A DNA stretch of 8,890 nucleotides from Hyphomonadaceae bacterium (GCA_030696545.1 JAUYSA010000174.1:1-8890); one strand, 5' to 3'; shown: positions 1-6,559, counted from the stretch's first letter. Made by a program: numbers and translations. Notes: generated from the sequence alone by a model not told the origin.

Positions 1-618
1 AGCCGTGCGGCCGTCACGACGCCAGAGGAAGCCGGTCGCCTCATGATCGCGATGGAAGGCTACCCGTCGCCGGTCGTGCGCGCTGCGCTGATGCTATCCG
101 CCTACACTTTCGTTCGCCCGTCGGAACTCCGTCTGGCGTCATGGTCGGAAATCAACTTCCGGACTCGCCTCTGGATCATCCCGCCTGAGAGGGTGAAGGT
201 CCGCAGGGAGCATCGCGTCCCGTTGTCCGATCAAGCCTTCCGCCAGTTCCAGTTGCTCTGGCGCCTGACAGGTAGAAGCGGCGACGGGCGATGCTTCCCC
301 GGAGTCCGCGACGGGCGCCCGCTATCAGAGAACACGATCAACATGGCGCTTCGGACTCTCGGTTTCAGCGCCGAAGAGCATTGCGCGCACGGTTTCCGCG
401 CGATGGCCTCCACCCTGTTGAACGAGCATTCCTACTTCGACGGTGACGTGATCGAACGGGCGCTAGGCCACAAGGAACCCAACGCCGTGCGTAGGGCTTA
501 CAATCGCGCCGCGCACATGGCGGAGCGTCTGAAGCTCATGCAGTTCTACGCCGACTTTCTGGACGAGCAGGCCGCCGCGATCCGGAAGGAACATCAGGAT
601 CGGCGCTTCTTTGGCTAG
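1..618 (+). CDS. Tyrosine recombinase/integrase, P4 type, C-terminal part (5' end off window)
   Basis: Site-specific recombinase that would integrate and excise the element through an active-site tyrosine. The reading frame is open from base 1, so the N-terminal arm-binding and core-binding domains lie to the left; 205 residues are visible. Numbering from the internal Met at 43, the catalytic set is complete: Arg25 in VRPSELR, Lys52 before the RVPLS strand, His116 and Arg119 in HGFR, His143 in ALGHKE, and nucleophile Tyr153 in RRAYNRA. These spacings and the sequence style match P4/CP4-type integrases. It is the only + strand gene and converges on the endonuclease gene, sharing the stop-codon bases. 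No frameshift is visible, so the protein is probably active if its missing half is intact. P4-type integrases usually lie beside the attachment site with their 5' end towards it, which would put the element boundary left of the window (inference). Confidence 0.95.
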   Translation, partial: SRAAVTTPEEAGRLMIAMEGYPSPVVRAALMLSAYTFVRPSELRLASWSEINFRTRLWIIPPERVKVRREHRVPLSDQAFRQFQLLWRLTGRSGDGRCFPGVRDGRPLSENTINMALRTLGFSAEEHCAHGFRAMASTLLNEHSYFDGDVIERALGHKEPNAVRRAYNRAAHMAERLKLMQFYADFLDEQAAAIRKEHQDRRFFG

Positions 619-1325
619 AAGCGTTTTTGATATTGCTGGCTGACGCGCGCCAGTAGAGCGCCGTATCTCATTTCGGTGTCTTTCTTGTCCTCCCACGCGA
701 AAGGATACGGCGCGTCATTGGTCGCCTTGTAGCGCAGGAACAAGACTTCATCATATAGGGGCTCAATCACGGCGCGGACGTGCTTCTCCGTCGCCTCAGC
801 CTCCTGAATAGGGTGAAGGAAGCCTGCCTTCCCGGTCGTCGGAAACTCGCGATCACCCTCATATCCGACGGTGTACGCGGCTCGGTTTACGCCCACGATT
901 GCAACTCGGATCGCGTCAGAACCTCGCGACTTGAATAGCCGCGCCTGCTTTTCCAAGTCCCCCTCGACTCGATCCATTTGCTTGTTCATGGCCTTCGAGA
1001 AAATCTTCACCTCGATCCCGATTTCCAGAGTCGCAATCGGCGCCCGCTTGACCACATAGCCAAGGCCAGGAACGGGTTTGATGTTCGGCACAATCTCGCC
1101 GAATGCTCCGTCGCCTCGGCGCTCCTTAATGCCCACGCGCACGTTGCCGAGGTTCACCACGGAACGCGCGCTATCGACATTCGCGACGTATTTTGTCGAG
1201 CGCGCCAAGGTGCGAAGGTCTTCGAAAAGTTCGACCGCGACCCAATCGCCATTCGTCGAGGCGCGGTGCCGATATATCTTTCCGTCGAAGAGGTCTTGGA
1301 ACTTGTCTAGCAGCCTGTAGGTCAC
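615..1325 (-). CDS. Putative type II restriction endonuclease, PD-(D/E)XK fold
   Basis: A 236-residue protein encoded immediately after a DNA methyltransferase, overlapping it by 4 bp with a GTG start (TGA and GTG share bases 1322-1325). This position is the main reason for calling it the cognate restriction enzyme. A candidate catalytic core is visible: Asp72 and Glu77 in the GDGAFGE stretch, then a hydrophobic strand ending in Glu105-Val-Lys107 (E-x-K), as in PvuII-like PD-(D/E)XK nucleases. The remainder is mixed alpha/beta with no transmembrane or helicase segments, and the length suits an orthodox type II enzyme. I cannot predict the recognition sequence. The GTG start and poor Shine-Dalgarno sequence suggest translation coupled to the methyltransferase, which would keep protection ahead of cleavage. 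No controller (C) gene is visible. It ends in the CTAG shared with the integrase stop. Alternative: a Mrr-like or other PD-(D/E)XK nuclease. Confidence 0.62.
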   Translation of the reverse strand: MTYRLLDKFQDLFDGKIYRHRASTNGDWVAVELFEDLRTLARSTKYVANVDSARSVVNLGNVRVGIKERRGDGAFGEIVPNIKPVPGLGYVVKRAPIATLEIGIEVKIFSKAMNKQMDRVEGDLEKQARLFKSRGSDAIRVAIVGVNRAAYTVGYEGDREFPTTGKAGFLHPIQEAEATEKHVRAVIEPLYDEVLFLRYKATNDAPYPFAWEDKKDTEMRYGALLARVSQQYQKRF

Positions 1326-2344
1326 TTGCCCCCAGACGCGCGTTTCCGGCGCGTCTTCCCTGATTGGTCGTCAACCAGTTCGACACGCAGAGCACCCGTC
1401 ATCCGCAGCTTGGACGCTTCGCGTTCAATAGCGGCCTTGGCCATCGCCAAGTATTTCGGTTCGATCTCGCACGAGATAGAGTTGCGGCCCGCCTGAATGG
1501 CTGCGACCGCCGTACTGCCGGTTCCCGCGAACGGGTCCAGCACTGTATCTCCAGCAAACGAGAACATGCGAATTAGACGGTCTGCGATAACCACTGGGTA
1601 AGGTGCTGGATGCCCAGATTTGGTTGATGCGCCCCTAACGTCCGTCCAGATCGACCGCCACCAAGCCTGCATTTCCTGCTTGGTCAGCATGGAAAGGGCC
1701 TTCGCCATCGGACTAACGCGCCTGTATTCGCCGCCCTTCCGCAAGAATAGGATGTATTCAACGTCGTTCTTTACTACCGCACCGGGCTGATAGGGCTTGC
1801 CATAGAAGCCCGCTCCGTTTCCCTTTGCTTCAGTCACGCCGTTTGCGATCTTGTGCCAGAGGATCGGCGTGAGAACGTCTAGGCCCAGCGATCTTGCGCG
1901 AACTTGGATGTCAGAGTGCAACGGCATGACGTAGTGACGGCCATTTGCTTTGCGGGGCAGGCAAACGTCTCCGACCACGCAACACACGCGGCCACCGGGG
2001 GCCAGCACGCGAGCGCATTCGGCCCAGACCTTATCTAGCTCCGTCAGGAACTCTTCGTAGTTCTTCACGTCGCCAAGCTGGGAGTCGGCACCCTCATACT
2101 TCTTCAGGGTCCAATACGGGGGCGACGTGACAACAAGGTGGACTGACCCGTCTGGTATCCAGCTAAGGTCGCGCGCGTCTCCCAAGCGTAGTTGATGCTG
2201 GGTCTGATCGAACGGCGCCGGCCATGCGGTCTGCCGGTAGTGGGCATTCGCGGCCTGATAAATCTTCAGCGCCTCCGAAGAGTTATCGGCGCGCGGCAGA
2301 GTCTCCGCCGTGAAAAGCTGAATTACGTTGGATTTCTTCGCCAT
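1322..2344 (-). CDS. DNA methyltransferase, beta class, probably cytosine-N4
   Basis: A 340-residue S-adenosylmethionine-dependent DNA methyltransferase, the modification half of an R-M pair. Catalytic motif IV is TSPPYW at residues 73-78. The SAM-binding motif I, DPFAGTGST, is at 270-278, followed by a motif II acidic residue in SCEIEPKY. The order motif IV, target-recognition region, motif I defines the beta class. SPP rather than (D/N)PP in motif IV favours cytosine-N4 methylation; adenine-N6 is less likely but possible. The variable region around residues 150-250 would read the DNA target. It is followed by the endonuclease gene with a 4-bp overlap. The 58-bp gap upstream (2345-2402) leaves room for a separate promoter. 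Spot counts give lower G+C here (30/60 in 1741-1800) than in the terminase gene (43/60 in 3541-3600), consistent with a separate origin as cargo. Confidence 0.92.
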   Translation of the reverse strand: MAKKSNVIQLFTAETLPRADNSSEALKIYQAANAHYRQTAWPAPFDQTQHQLRLGDARDLSWIPDGSVHLVVTSPPYWTLKKYEGADSQLGDVKNYEEFLTELDKVWAECARVLAPGGRVCCVVGDVCLPRKANGRHYVMPLHSDIQVRARSLGLDVLTPILWHKIANGVTEAKGNGAGFYGKPYQPGAVVKNDVEYILFLRKGGEYRRVSPMAKALSMLTKQEMQAWWRSIWTDVRGASTKSGHPAPYPVVIADRLIRMFSFAGDTVLDPFAGTGSTAVAAIQAGRNSISCEIEPKYLAMAKAAIEREASKLRMTGALRVELVDDQSGKTRRKRASGGK

Positions 2345-2362
2345 CGCCCCGACCCTATGGTG

Positions 2363-2390
2363 ATTCTGGACGAGAACGAATAGTGGACAA
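2363..2390 (-). promoter_or_regulatory. Weak candidate promoter for the restriction-modification operon
   Basis: On the minus strand, TTGTCC (2390-2385) is followed 16 nt later by CAGAAT (2368-2363). Each matches the sigma-70 consensus at four of six positions, and the pair lies in the 58-bp gap just before the methyltransferase ATG. An R-M operon usually needs its own promoter to keep methylation going in the lysogen, so this is the natural place for one. The match is weak and could be chance. Confidence 0.22.
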
Positions 2391-2402
2391 AGCCCGTGGG
2401 GT

Positions 2403-2747
2403 CTATCGGGAATCCTTGCGGCGTTTAGCGTTGATCCTATCCCGATTGGCCGCGTAGTAAGCTCGGCTCCGCGCCTTGAATGACTCCGGGTCAGCCGCGT
2501 AGCGGTCGCGGCTCACCTCCGTTTGGTAGGCAGGATTCTTGTCTCGCCATGCCTTCTGGTACGTCTTCACCTTCTCCGCATTCTTCTTTGCCCAACGGGC
2601 TTGCTGCTTCCGGTGCGAGTCGGCCTCGCGTTTCCGCCGCGCCTCCAGACGCGCGGCCCTGTCCGCTTCCGACTCTTGCGGCTTTGGCGGCCTCCGGAGT
2701 CGGCGCTCCCGCTTCCTGATCCACTCCAGATCGCTGTCAGTCAGCAT
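2403..2747 (-). CDS. Small basic protein with four 15-residue repeats (paralogue of the next gene upstream)
   Basis: A 114-residue, strongly basic protein of unknown function. I start it at the ATG at 2747 because GGAGG lies 6 nt upstream; an in-frame GTG at 2786 would add 13 residues without a comparable site. After a charged N-terminal helix rich in Arg/Lys/Glu, residues 55-114 are four successive 15-residue units (55-69, 70-84, 85-99, 100-114). They begin with (K/A)(N/D)x(E/D) and usually have an aromatic residue near the end, as in KNAEKVK and ANRDRIN. Units of this kind are common upstream of HNH or endonuclease VII-like domains in phage proteins, but this protein stops right after the fourth unit and no His-Asn-His or Cys pairs are seen. 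It overlaps the preceding gene by 11 bp and is probably co-translated with it. It may bind DNA or support packaging; that is only inference from charge and position after terL. Confidence 0.7.
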   Translation of the reverse strand: MLTDSDLEWIRKRERRLRRPPKPQESEADRAARLEARRKREADSHRKQQARWAKKNAEKVKTYQKAWRDKNPAYQTEVSRDRYAADPESFKARSRAYYAANRDRINAKRRKDSR

Positions 2748-3069
2748 CGGCGGCCTCCGGCGGCGTCCTGTAACCGTTCCTCCCACGCTTGGCGTAAAGC
2801 TCGTTGTAGGCCGCGATGTGGGTCCGATTCCGACGGCGCCAGTCCTTCCGGCTCTCTGTCACCTTCTCCGAATTGGCCTCGCGATAGGCCGCCTGCCGCT
2901 CGGCCTCCGCGTCCCGGTGCGCGGCGTAGTGCTTGCCGCGCGAAGCCTTCACCTTGTCGGGGTTCGCTTCGCGATACTGCCGCAGATAGTCGGGGTTTCG
3001 CTCAACCCAGCGGCGCTGGGCTTCAGTCTTCTTCCGGCGACGCTCTGCCAGCTTCTCTTCTTCGGTCAT
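2737..3069 (-). CDS. Small basic protein with 15-residue repeats, directly after terL
   Basis: A 110-residue basic protein of unknown function. The start chosen is the ATG at 3069, which overlaps the terL stop as ATGA and has AAGGGG about 6 nt upstream; a GTG at 3090 is possible but less well supported. After a charged helix, four 15-residue units span 35-49, 50-64, 65-79 and 80-94 (ANPDKVK..., AHRDAEA..., ANSEKVT..., RNRTHIA...), each with an aromatic residue near its end, followed by a short acidic tail. The same unit design is in the following gene, so the two look like a tandem duplication. Such repeats often sit N-terminal to HNH-type nuclease domains in phage proteins, and many phages carry an HNH protein next to terminase. 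No nuclease motif is visible here, so it is not called a nuclease. Confidence 0.72.
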   Translation of the reverse strand: MTEEEKLAERRRKKTEAQRRWVERNPDYLRQYREANPDKVKASRGKHYAAHRDAEAERQAAYREANSEKVTESRKDWRRRNRTHIAAYNELYAKRGRNGYRTPPEAADAD

Positions 3070-4844
3070 CGCCTGCCCCTTTCCATCCACTGAGACCGGA
3101 CCACGTTCGGAATCCTCGGCGCCTCCGCTACGCCGCGAAGCTCATTGCCGCGCCGCTCCAGATCGACCTTGACCAGGTTGCGGACGGCCAGCGCATAGAC
3201 GACGCAATCGAGCGCCTCCGCACGGCGGCCCATGATGCGTTCGTAGAGCCGCACGGGCTGGCCGCGCGAATAGCGAAGGACTCGCCGCTCCGATGTCAGT
3301 TGCTCAAACCATTCAGCGGAAAGCGTGTTGCTGAATCGGATCGACCGGCCCCGCGCGAGCCGCGTGAGCAGGCTGGCCTTGATCCCGTCGACTCCGACAA
3401 TGAAGAGCTTCGAGCCCTTCGAGTGGCTGGCCTCTATGGCTGGCCGGTTGCCGGATGCCCCCTTGATCGCGACCACGCGCCTATTGAAGCGCGGGGAGCA
3501 GAACGCCTGCACCGAGTCCATGGTCTCGCCGTCGCCCGCGTCCACGGCTGCCGCATCCACGCCCAGCGTGCGGCCCAGTGGGTGGCGCCATGTGGTCTTC
3601 AGCGCGTCATCCACCTCGGCCCAGGTGGTGCTTTCCTTCGGATCGCCCCAGACCACGCTATGGCCCAGCACGAAGGACTCGGCATCGCTGAAGCCGAGGA
3701 AGGTGATCTCGATACGGTCGCGCTGCACGTCTACCCCGGCCGTGATGACGCGCACGGGCTCGGGGATAGCCTGCAAGCCGAACTCTTCGGCGCGGGCCAA
3801 GAGGTCGGCCTCGTCCAGTGTCTCCGATGCCTCGCGCCAGCCCTCCCCTAGAATGGTGTTCACAAAGGTCTGAAGCGTGTCCGGACTTTTCTTCGCCGCG
3901 ATGAACTCGGCGGCCAGCTTGCCCCATGACGCATTCGGCAGAGTCGAGCAGAGGCTATTGAGCCGGAAGCCCGCGTGGCCCTTCACCTCTGGCCGCGTGA
4001 TCCGCCACGCCCCCCGCGCGACCATCTCGACCTTGTGTTTTTCATGTGTGAGCGCGTCGCAGTGCGGACAGCGGAAGGCGGCCAGGTCCGGCTCCCCCTC
4101 CGGCCACTCGATATGCTTCCACATGATCTCCGTCGGCGTCTCGCAGCATGGCGGGACTACCTCGAAGACTCGTTGATCGGATTCCGCATATCCCCGGATC
4201 ACGGGGTCGCCTTCCTCGAACACCGGAGTCGACCCGATCACAATCTTGCGGTTCGCAAACGTCATCGTGCGGCGGATGGCGAGCGAGATCGGGTCGCCCT
4301 CGCTTCCCGCTTCCATGGCCGCCGCCTCGTCCACGATCAGCACGCGGGCGGTATGGGCCCGCAGGTTGCGCGGCGACTTGGCGGCCACAACCTTGAGGCT
4401 CCCGCCGGGGTAGCGGCGATGCAGCAAGGTATTCCGTCCGGACTCGTCGGCCTCAGCGCCCAGCTTGCCGCGAAGTTGCGGCGTAGCTTCGAATACGGGT
4501 TCCACCTGATCCACGACGAACGAGCGCGCGTCGGACTCGGTGGGCAGCACGCAAAGCACCGGCGCCGGCTCGTTATCGACCAGCGAGCCGATCAGCCCGA
4601 TCAGCAGGGTCGAGTACCCCACGCGCGCCGACTTCTGGACCGTGACGCGCTCAATGTTCGGATCGGACATGGCGTCGGCAATCCCCCGCTGCCACGGGTG
4701 AAGCCTCACTCTGCCGGGCATGGCGGACGCGCCAGCCGGAAGCCGCATGTGCGTTTCCATCCACGTTGCGAGGTCCAGCTTCGGCGGGGGGCGGAAGTTC
4801 GCGAACACGCGCCGCAGGGCGGCCTCTACAGGATCAGCGAGCAT
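3066..4844 (-). CDS. Terminase large subunit, lambda GpA family
   Basis: A 592-residue DNA-packaging motor and nuclease that docks on the portal, translocates DNA into the prohead and cuts it into genome units. The N-terminal ATPase carries the GpA-type deviant Walker A, QKSARVGYST (residues 70-79), and Walker B, RVLIVDE (167-173). A cysteine cluster (Cys233, Cys234, Cys259, Cys262 in the RCPHC region) resembles the metal-binding insertion of this family. The C-terminal RNase H-like nuclease shows AGVDVQRD with Asp372, GVDAAAVD with Asp430/Asp435, and a final acidic site near Asp546 in EALDCVVYALA. The length is near lambda gpA (about 640), with no frameshift. The ATG at 4844 has GGAGG 6 nt upstream and overlaps the TerS stop by 11 bp. 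The lambda-like family predicts cos-type cutting. In transcription order it comes late, after the capsid genes, which is unusual. Confidence 0.96.
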   Translation of the reverse strand: MLADPVEAALRRVFANFRPPPKLDLATWMETHMRLPAGASAMPGRVRLHPWQRGIADAMSDPNIERVTVQKSARVGYSTLLIGLIGSLVDNEPAPVLCVLPTESDARSFVVDQVEPVFEATPQLRGKLGAEADESGRNTLLHRRYPGGSLKVVAAKSPRNLRAHTARVLIVDEAAAMEAGSEGDPISLAIRRTMTFANRKIVIGSTPVFEEGDPVIRGYAESDQRVFEVVPPCCETPTEIMWKHIEWPEGEPDLAAFRCPHCDALTHEKHKVEMVARGAWRITRPEVKGHAGFRLNSLCSTLPNASWGKLAAEFIAAKKSPDTLQTFVNTILGEGWREASETLDEADLLARAEEFGLQAIPEPVRVITAGVDVQRDRIEITFLGFSDAESFVLGHSVVWGDPKESTTWAEVDDALKTTWRHPLGRTLGVDAAAVDAGDGETMDSVQAFCSPRFNRRVVAIKGASGNRPAIEASHSKGSKLFIVGVDGIKASLLTRLARGRSIRFSNTLSAEWFEQLTSERRVLRYSRGQPVRLYERIMGRRAEALDCVVYALAVRNLVKVDLERRGNELRGVAEAPRIPNVVRSQWMERGRR

Positions 4845-5187
4845 GACCGCCCTCCCCCGCTGCCAGACCGGCTAGCGCGTCCCTCAGATCGGCATCCAGA
4901 GCCGCTAGCTGGGTCGCCGGTAGCCCGAAGCGAGCGCCGAAGCGGGACGGCACAGCGAGGATCGCCGCGCGCACGTCCAGCACGGCAGAGGTCCAGCGGG
5001 CTTCCACCTCGCCAGCGTCCAGAAGCTCACCACGAAGTTTCGCGGCGCGCGTCTCCGCCAGTTGCGCCTGCGCTGCGTTTAGCCGGTCGCGTGTCGGCGT
5101 CGGTGCGCGTCCACCTTCACCGGGACGACGGCCACGCTTTGCCGGAGTCGGCTCGCCAAGAATATCATCCAGAGAACGCTTCGCCAT
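4834..5187 (-). CDS. Terminase small subunit, Nu1-like without an evident helix-turn-helix
   Basis: A 117-residue protein ending 11 bp inside terL. The start is placed at the ATG at 5187 (MAKRSLDD...) because GGAG lies about 8 nt upstream; the frame extends to a GTG at 5250, but that extension runs through the palindrome at 5248-5263 and looks non-coding. The region after residue 30, with LNAAQAQLAETRAAKLRGEL and then VEARW, resembles the long helix and TerL-contacting part of lambda-type Nu1 proteins, and the place before a GpA-family TerL fits. The N-terminal winged helix-turn-helix that reads cosB in Nu1 is not apparent. Instead there is a short basic stretch, AKRGRRPG, slightly like an AT-hook. 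Its target may be the repeat array immediately upstream. The family call is moderate; the operon position makes it more likely. Confidence 0.72.
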   Translation of the reverse strand: MAKRSLDDILGEPTPAKRGRRPGEGGRAPTPTRDRLNAAQAQLAETRAAKLRGELLDAGEVEARWTSAVLDVRAAILAVPSRFGARFGLPATQLAALDADLRDALAGLAAGEGGHAR

Positions 5188-5247
5188 TTCACTTACTCCA
5201 CAAGTCAGATCGCTTCGCTGAAAACGCGAAAGCCGATTCCGAGATTC

Positions 5248-5263
5248 CACTTTTTGAAAAGTG
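5248..5263. repeat. Perfect palindrome CACTTTT-TG-AAAAGTG
   Basis: Two 7-bp arms separated by 2 bp, the most AT-rich spot in the region, about 60 bp before the terS start. GATTCC sequences flank it. It could be a regulator-binding site or part of an origin or cos region; it is not a normal terminator because the stem is AT-rich. Confidence 0.5.
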
Positions 5264-5347
5264 ATTCCGGTTTGAAGCGGCGAAAGCCGGGGCTCAGCGG
5301 ACCGCCGACGCCCGCCCTCGACCTAGAACCTACCAGTGCATTGCACG

Positions 5348-5390
5348 CGGACATCCGGACAAACCCCCTAGAGATTTGTCCGTTTGTCCG
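5348..5390. repeat. Iteron cluster 1: two CGGACA copies facing two TGTCCG copies
   Basis: CGGACA starts at 5348 and 5356, and TGTCCG at 5377 and 5385, so both pairs are spaced by exactly 8 bp. The right pair is a perfect tandem of the 8-mer TTTGTCCG (5375-5382, 5383-5390). The inner arms CGGACAAA (5356-5363) and TTTGTCCG (5375-5382) pair perfectly over 8 bp around an 11-nt loop, so the cluster is a large inverted repeat. Confidence 0.85.
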
Positions 5391-5431
5391 CTTCGCTGCG
5401 CCTATGGCTGCGCGCAAGCGAACACGCTGGG

Positions 5432-5478
5432 CGGACACTGCGGACACGCCGGACATTGTCCGCTTGTCCGTTTGTCCG
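5432..5478. repeat. Iteron cluster 2: three CGGACA copies facing three TGTCCG copies
   Basis: CGGACA starts at 5432, 5441 and 5450 (9-bp spacing) and TGTCCG at 5457, 5465 and 5473 (8-bp spacing). The centre is CGGACA-T-TGTCCG, a dyad with a single-base axis at 5456. The right half is three tandem 8-mers of form NTTGTCCG. The cluster ends 17 bp from the ATPase stop codon. It is an enlarged version of cluster 1, with about 41 bp between them. Confidence 0.88.
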
Positions 5479-5494
5479 GATGAATGGGCAGCGG

Positions 5495-6559
5495 TCATTG
5501 GAATGACTCCTCCCACAAGCCCGCTTGCGTGAGGCTCGCGATAAGTCGCCGGGCCCCACGTTCCCATGCATCCTCAGACTTGCTGTTCCGCTTCCAGCCT
5601 TCGCGCTTCAGTGCGTCTCTGAGATCGTCGCGGGTGATCGGCAACTCTAGGCGCCGGTTGCGCCGCCTCATTGCCTCCAGCGTCTCCAGTGCGAGCGCAT
5701 CGACCCCGGCGGGCAAGCGTGCGCTCTCCTGCTCCGCCCCAAGGTCCGTGAAGCGTTCGTTCTCGTTCACGGCCAGACTCGTGACGGTCTCGCCTCTCGC
5801 ATTGCGGAAAGGCGTCGCTCGGTCGATCAGGCCGAAGTAGAGTTTCTTCCCCGTCCTGCCGTCGCGCTGCTTCTTCACGGTCGCAGAGCGCGGCGTCTCG
5901 TTAGTCACCGGGACGTCTTCCGGAGCGGAAGCATCCTTGGCGTGAACCTGAAGCTCTATCGTGGTGTCCGCGTTGCCCAGCAGCGAGCTATGGCCCCGTA
6001 TGCCCGCTTTCTCATTCTTGCCGGTGTGGGCAATGGCAACCACGCAGGCGCCGGTCTCCGTCTTGATCCGGTGCAGCTGATTCATGGCGAAGGTCATGTG
6101 GGCGCCTGACACTTCGTCCAGGCCAGCCGTTGCCATGGCGAACGTATCCAGCACCACAAACTGAATGCAGTGCTTTTTCATGTAGTCGATCAGGTCGCCG
6201 ACATCTTGCCCGCTTTCGTCGGCCAGGTTGAAAGGCCCGCGCGCATAGACGATTGGGTTCTCGTCCACCCCGTTCTGGTCACACCATGCAGCGATGCGCG
6301 ACTTGATCCCGGCATCGCCCTCCAGACCGATGTAGAGGCCGCGCCGCTTCTCTGGCGTCACGCCAAACACGGGGCGGCCCAACGCGGTGCTGCAAAGCAG
6401 GTGCAGGATGAAGAACGTCTTCCCCGATCCGGGCGGGCCATAGACGAACGCCACGGTCCCGTCGTGCAGGAGTCCGGGTATGAAATCGAAGGTAGGCGCG
6501 TCGTCGTCATAGGCGCCGGCCTCAGTGTAACGGAGTGCGTCGCGAGTCCGCTTTGTCAT
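5495..6559 (-). CDS. RecA-fold AAA ATPase, RepA-like replicative helicase type
   Basis: A 354-residue P-loop ATPase of the AAA_25/RepA-like kind found in plasmids, prophages and satellites, where it acts as a hexameric helicase or related replication motor. Walker A is GPPGSGKT (residues 41-48). Walker B is FVVLD (134-138, Asp138) followed by TFA. VVAIAHTGKN, about 35 residues later, matches the next core strand of RecA-fold enzymes, and RGHSSLLGNADT is a typical following segment. The C-terminal part after about residue 280 is charged and helical and could be a winged helix that reads DNA. Its ATG overlaps the stop of the preceding gene as ATGA, with GGAGG 8 nt upstream inside a small hairpin (6560-6577). 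The repeat array lies 17 bp beyond its stop, which supports a role in element replication. A recombination or repair ATPase is the alternative. No primase domain is seen. Confidence 0.85.
   Translation of the reverse strand: MTKRTRDALRYTEAGAYDDDAPTFDFIPGLLHDGTVAFVYGPPGSGKTFFILHLLCSTALGRPVFGVTPEKRRGLYIGLEGDAGIKSRIAAWCDQNGVDENPIVYARGPFNLADESGQDVGDLIDYMKKHCIQFVVLDTFAMATAGLDEVSGAHMTFAMNQLHRIKTETGACVVAIAHTGKNEKAGIRGHSSLLGNADTTIELQVHAKDASAPEDVPVTNETPRSATVKKQRDGRTGKKLYFGLIDRATPFRNARGETVTSLAVNENERFTDLGAEQESARLPAGVDALALETLEAMRRRNRRLELPITRDDLRDALKREGWKRNSKSEDAWERGARRLIASLTQAGLWEESFQ

Larger units (their letters stand above)
5188..5494. other. Non-coding region with repeat array: candidate replication origin or cos/pac site
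   Basis: This 307-bp stretch lies between the ATPase stop and the terS start and has no convincing gene. It holds ten copies of the hexamer TGTCCG or its complement in two dyad-symmetric clusters (5348-5390 and 5432-5478), a perfect palindrome (5248-5263), a 10-bp direct repeat GCGAAAGCCG (5226-5235 and 5280-5289) and three GATTCC copies (5235, 5243, 5263). Adjacency to a helicase-type ATPase suggests an iteron origin. Adjacency to the start of terS suggests a terminase recognition site, because lambda cos lies just before Nu1. A regulatory region for the terminase genes is a third choice. No clear promoter is seen. Confidence 0.6.

Noticed and set aside
2523..3851. Long plus-strand open frame of 442 residues opposite terL and the repeat-protein genes
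   Set aside because: It is antisense to well-identified genes, is rich in Arg/Pro/Ser low-complexity sequence and has no family signature; such frames are common opposite GC-rich genes.
5188..5250. N-terminal extension of the small terminase to a GTG at 5250
   Set aside because: The extension translates the palindrome and repeat region, while the ATG at 5187 has a well-placed GGAG.
3975..5264. Long plus-strand open frame of 429 residues opposite terL and terS
   Set aside because: It is antisense to the conserved terminase genes, with Arg/His/Pro-rich composition and no recognisable domain.
5348..5478. CRISPR array
   Set aside because: Repeats are 8-9 bp units with 2-3 bp between hexamers and both orientations; there are no spacers of 25-40 bp and no cas genes.
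5494..5507. Small palindrome GTCATT-GG-AATGAC over the ATPase stop codon
   Set aside because: It is short, lacks a T-run on either side, and 6-bp dyads occur by chance; not supported as a terminator.
5205..5567. Minus-strand frame of 120 residues running through the repeat array
   Set aside because: It overlaps the end of the ATPase gene in another frame and is read straight through the iterons and palindrome; no ribosome-binding site or family features.
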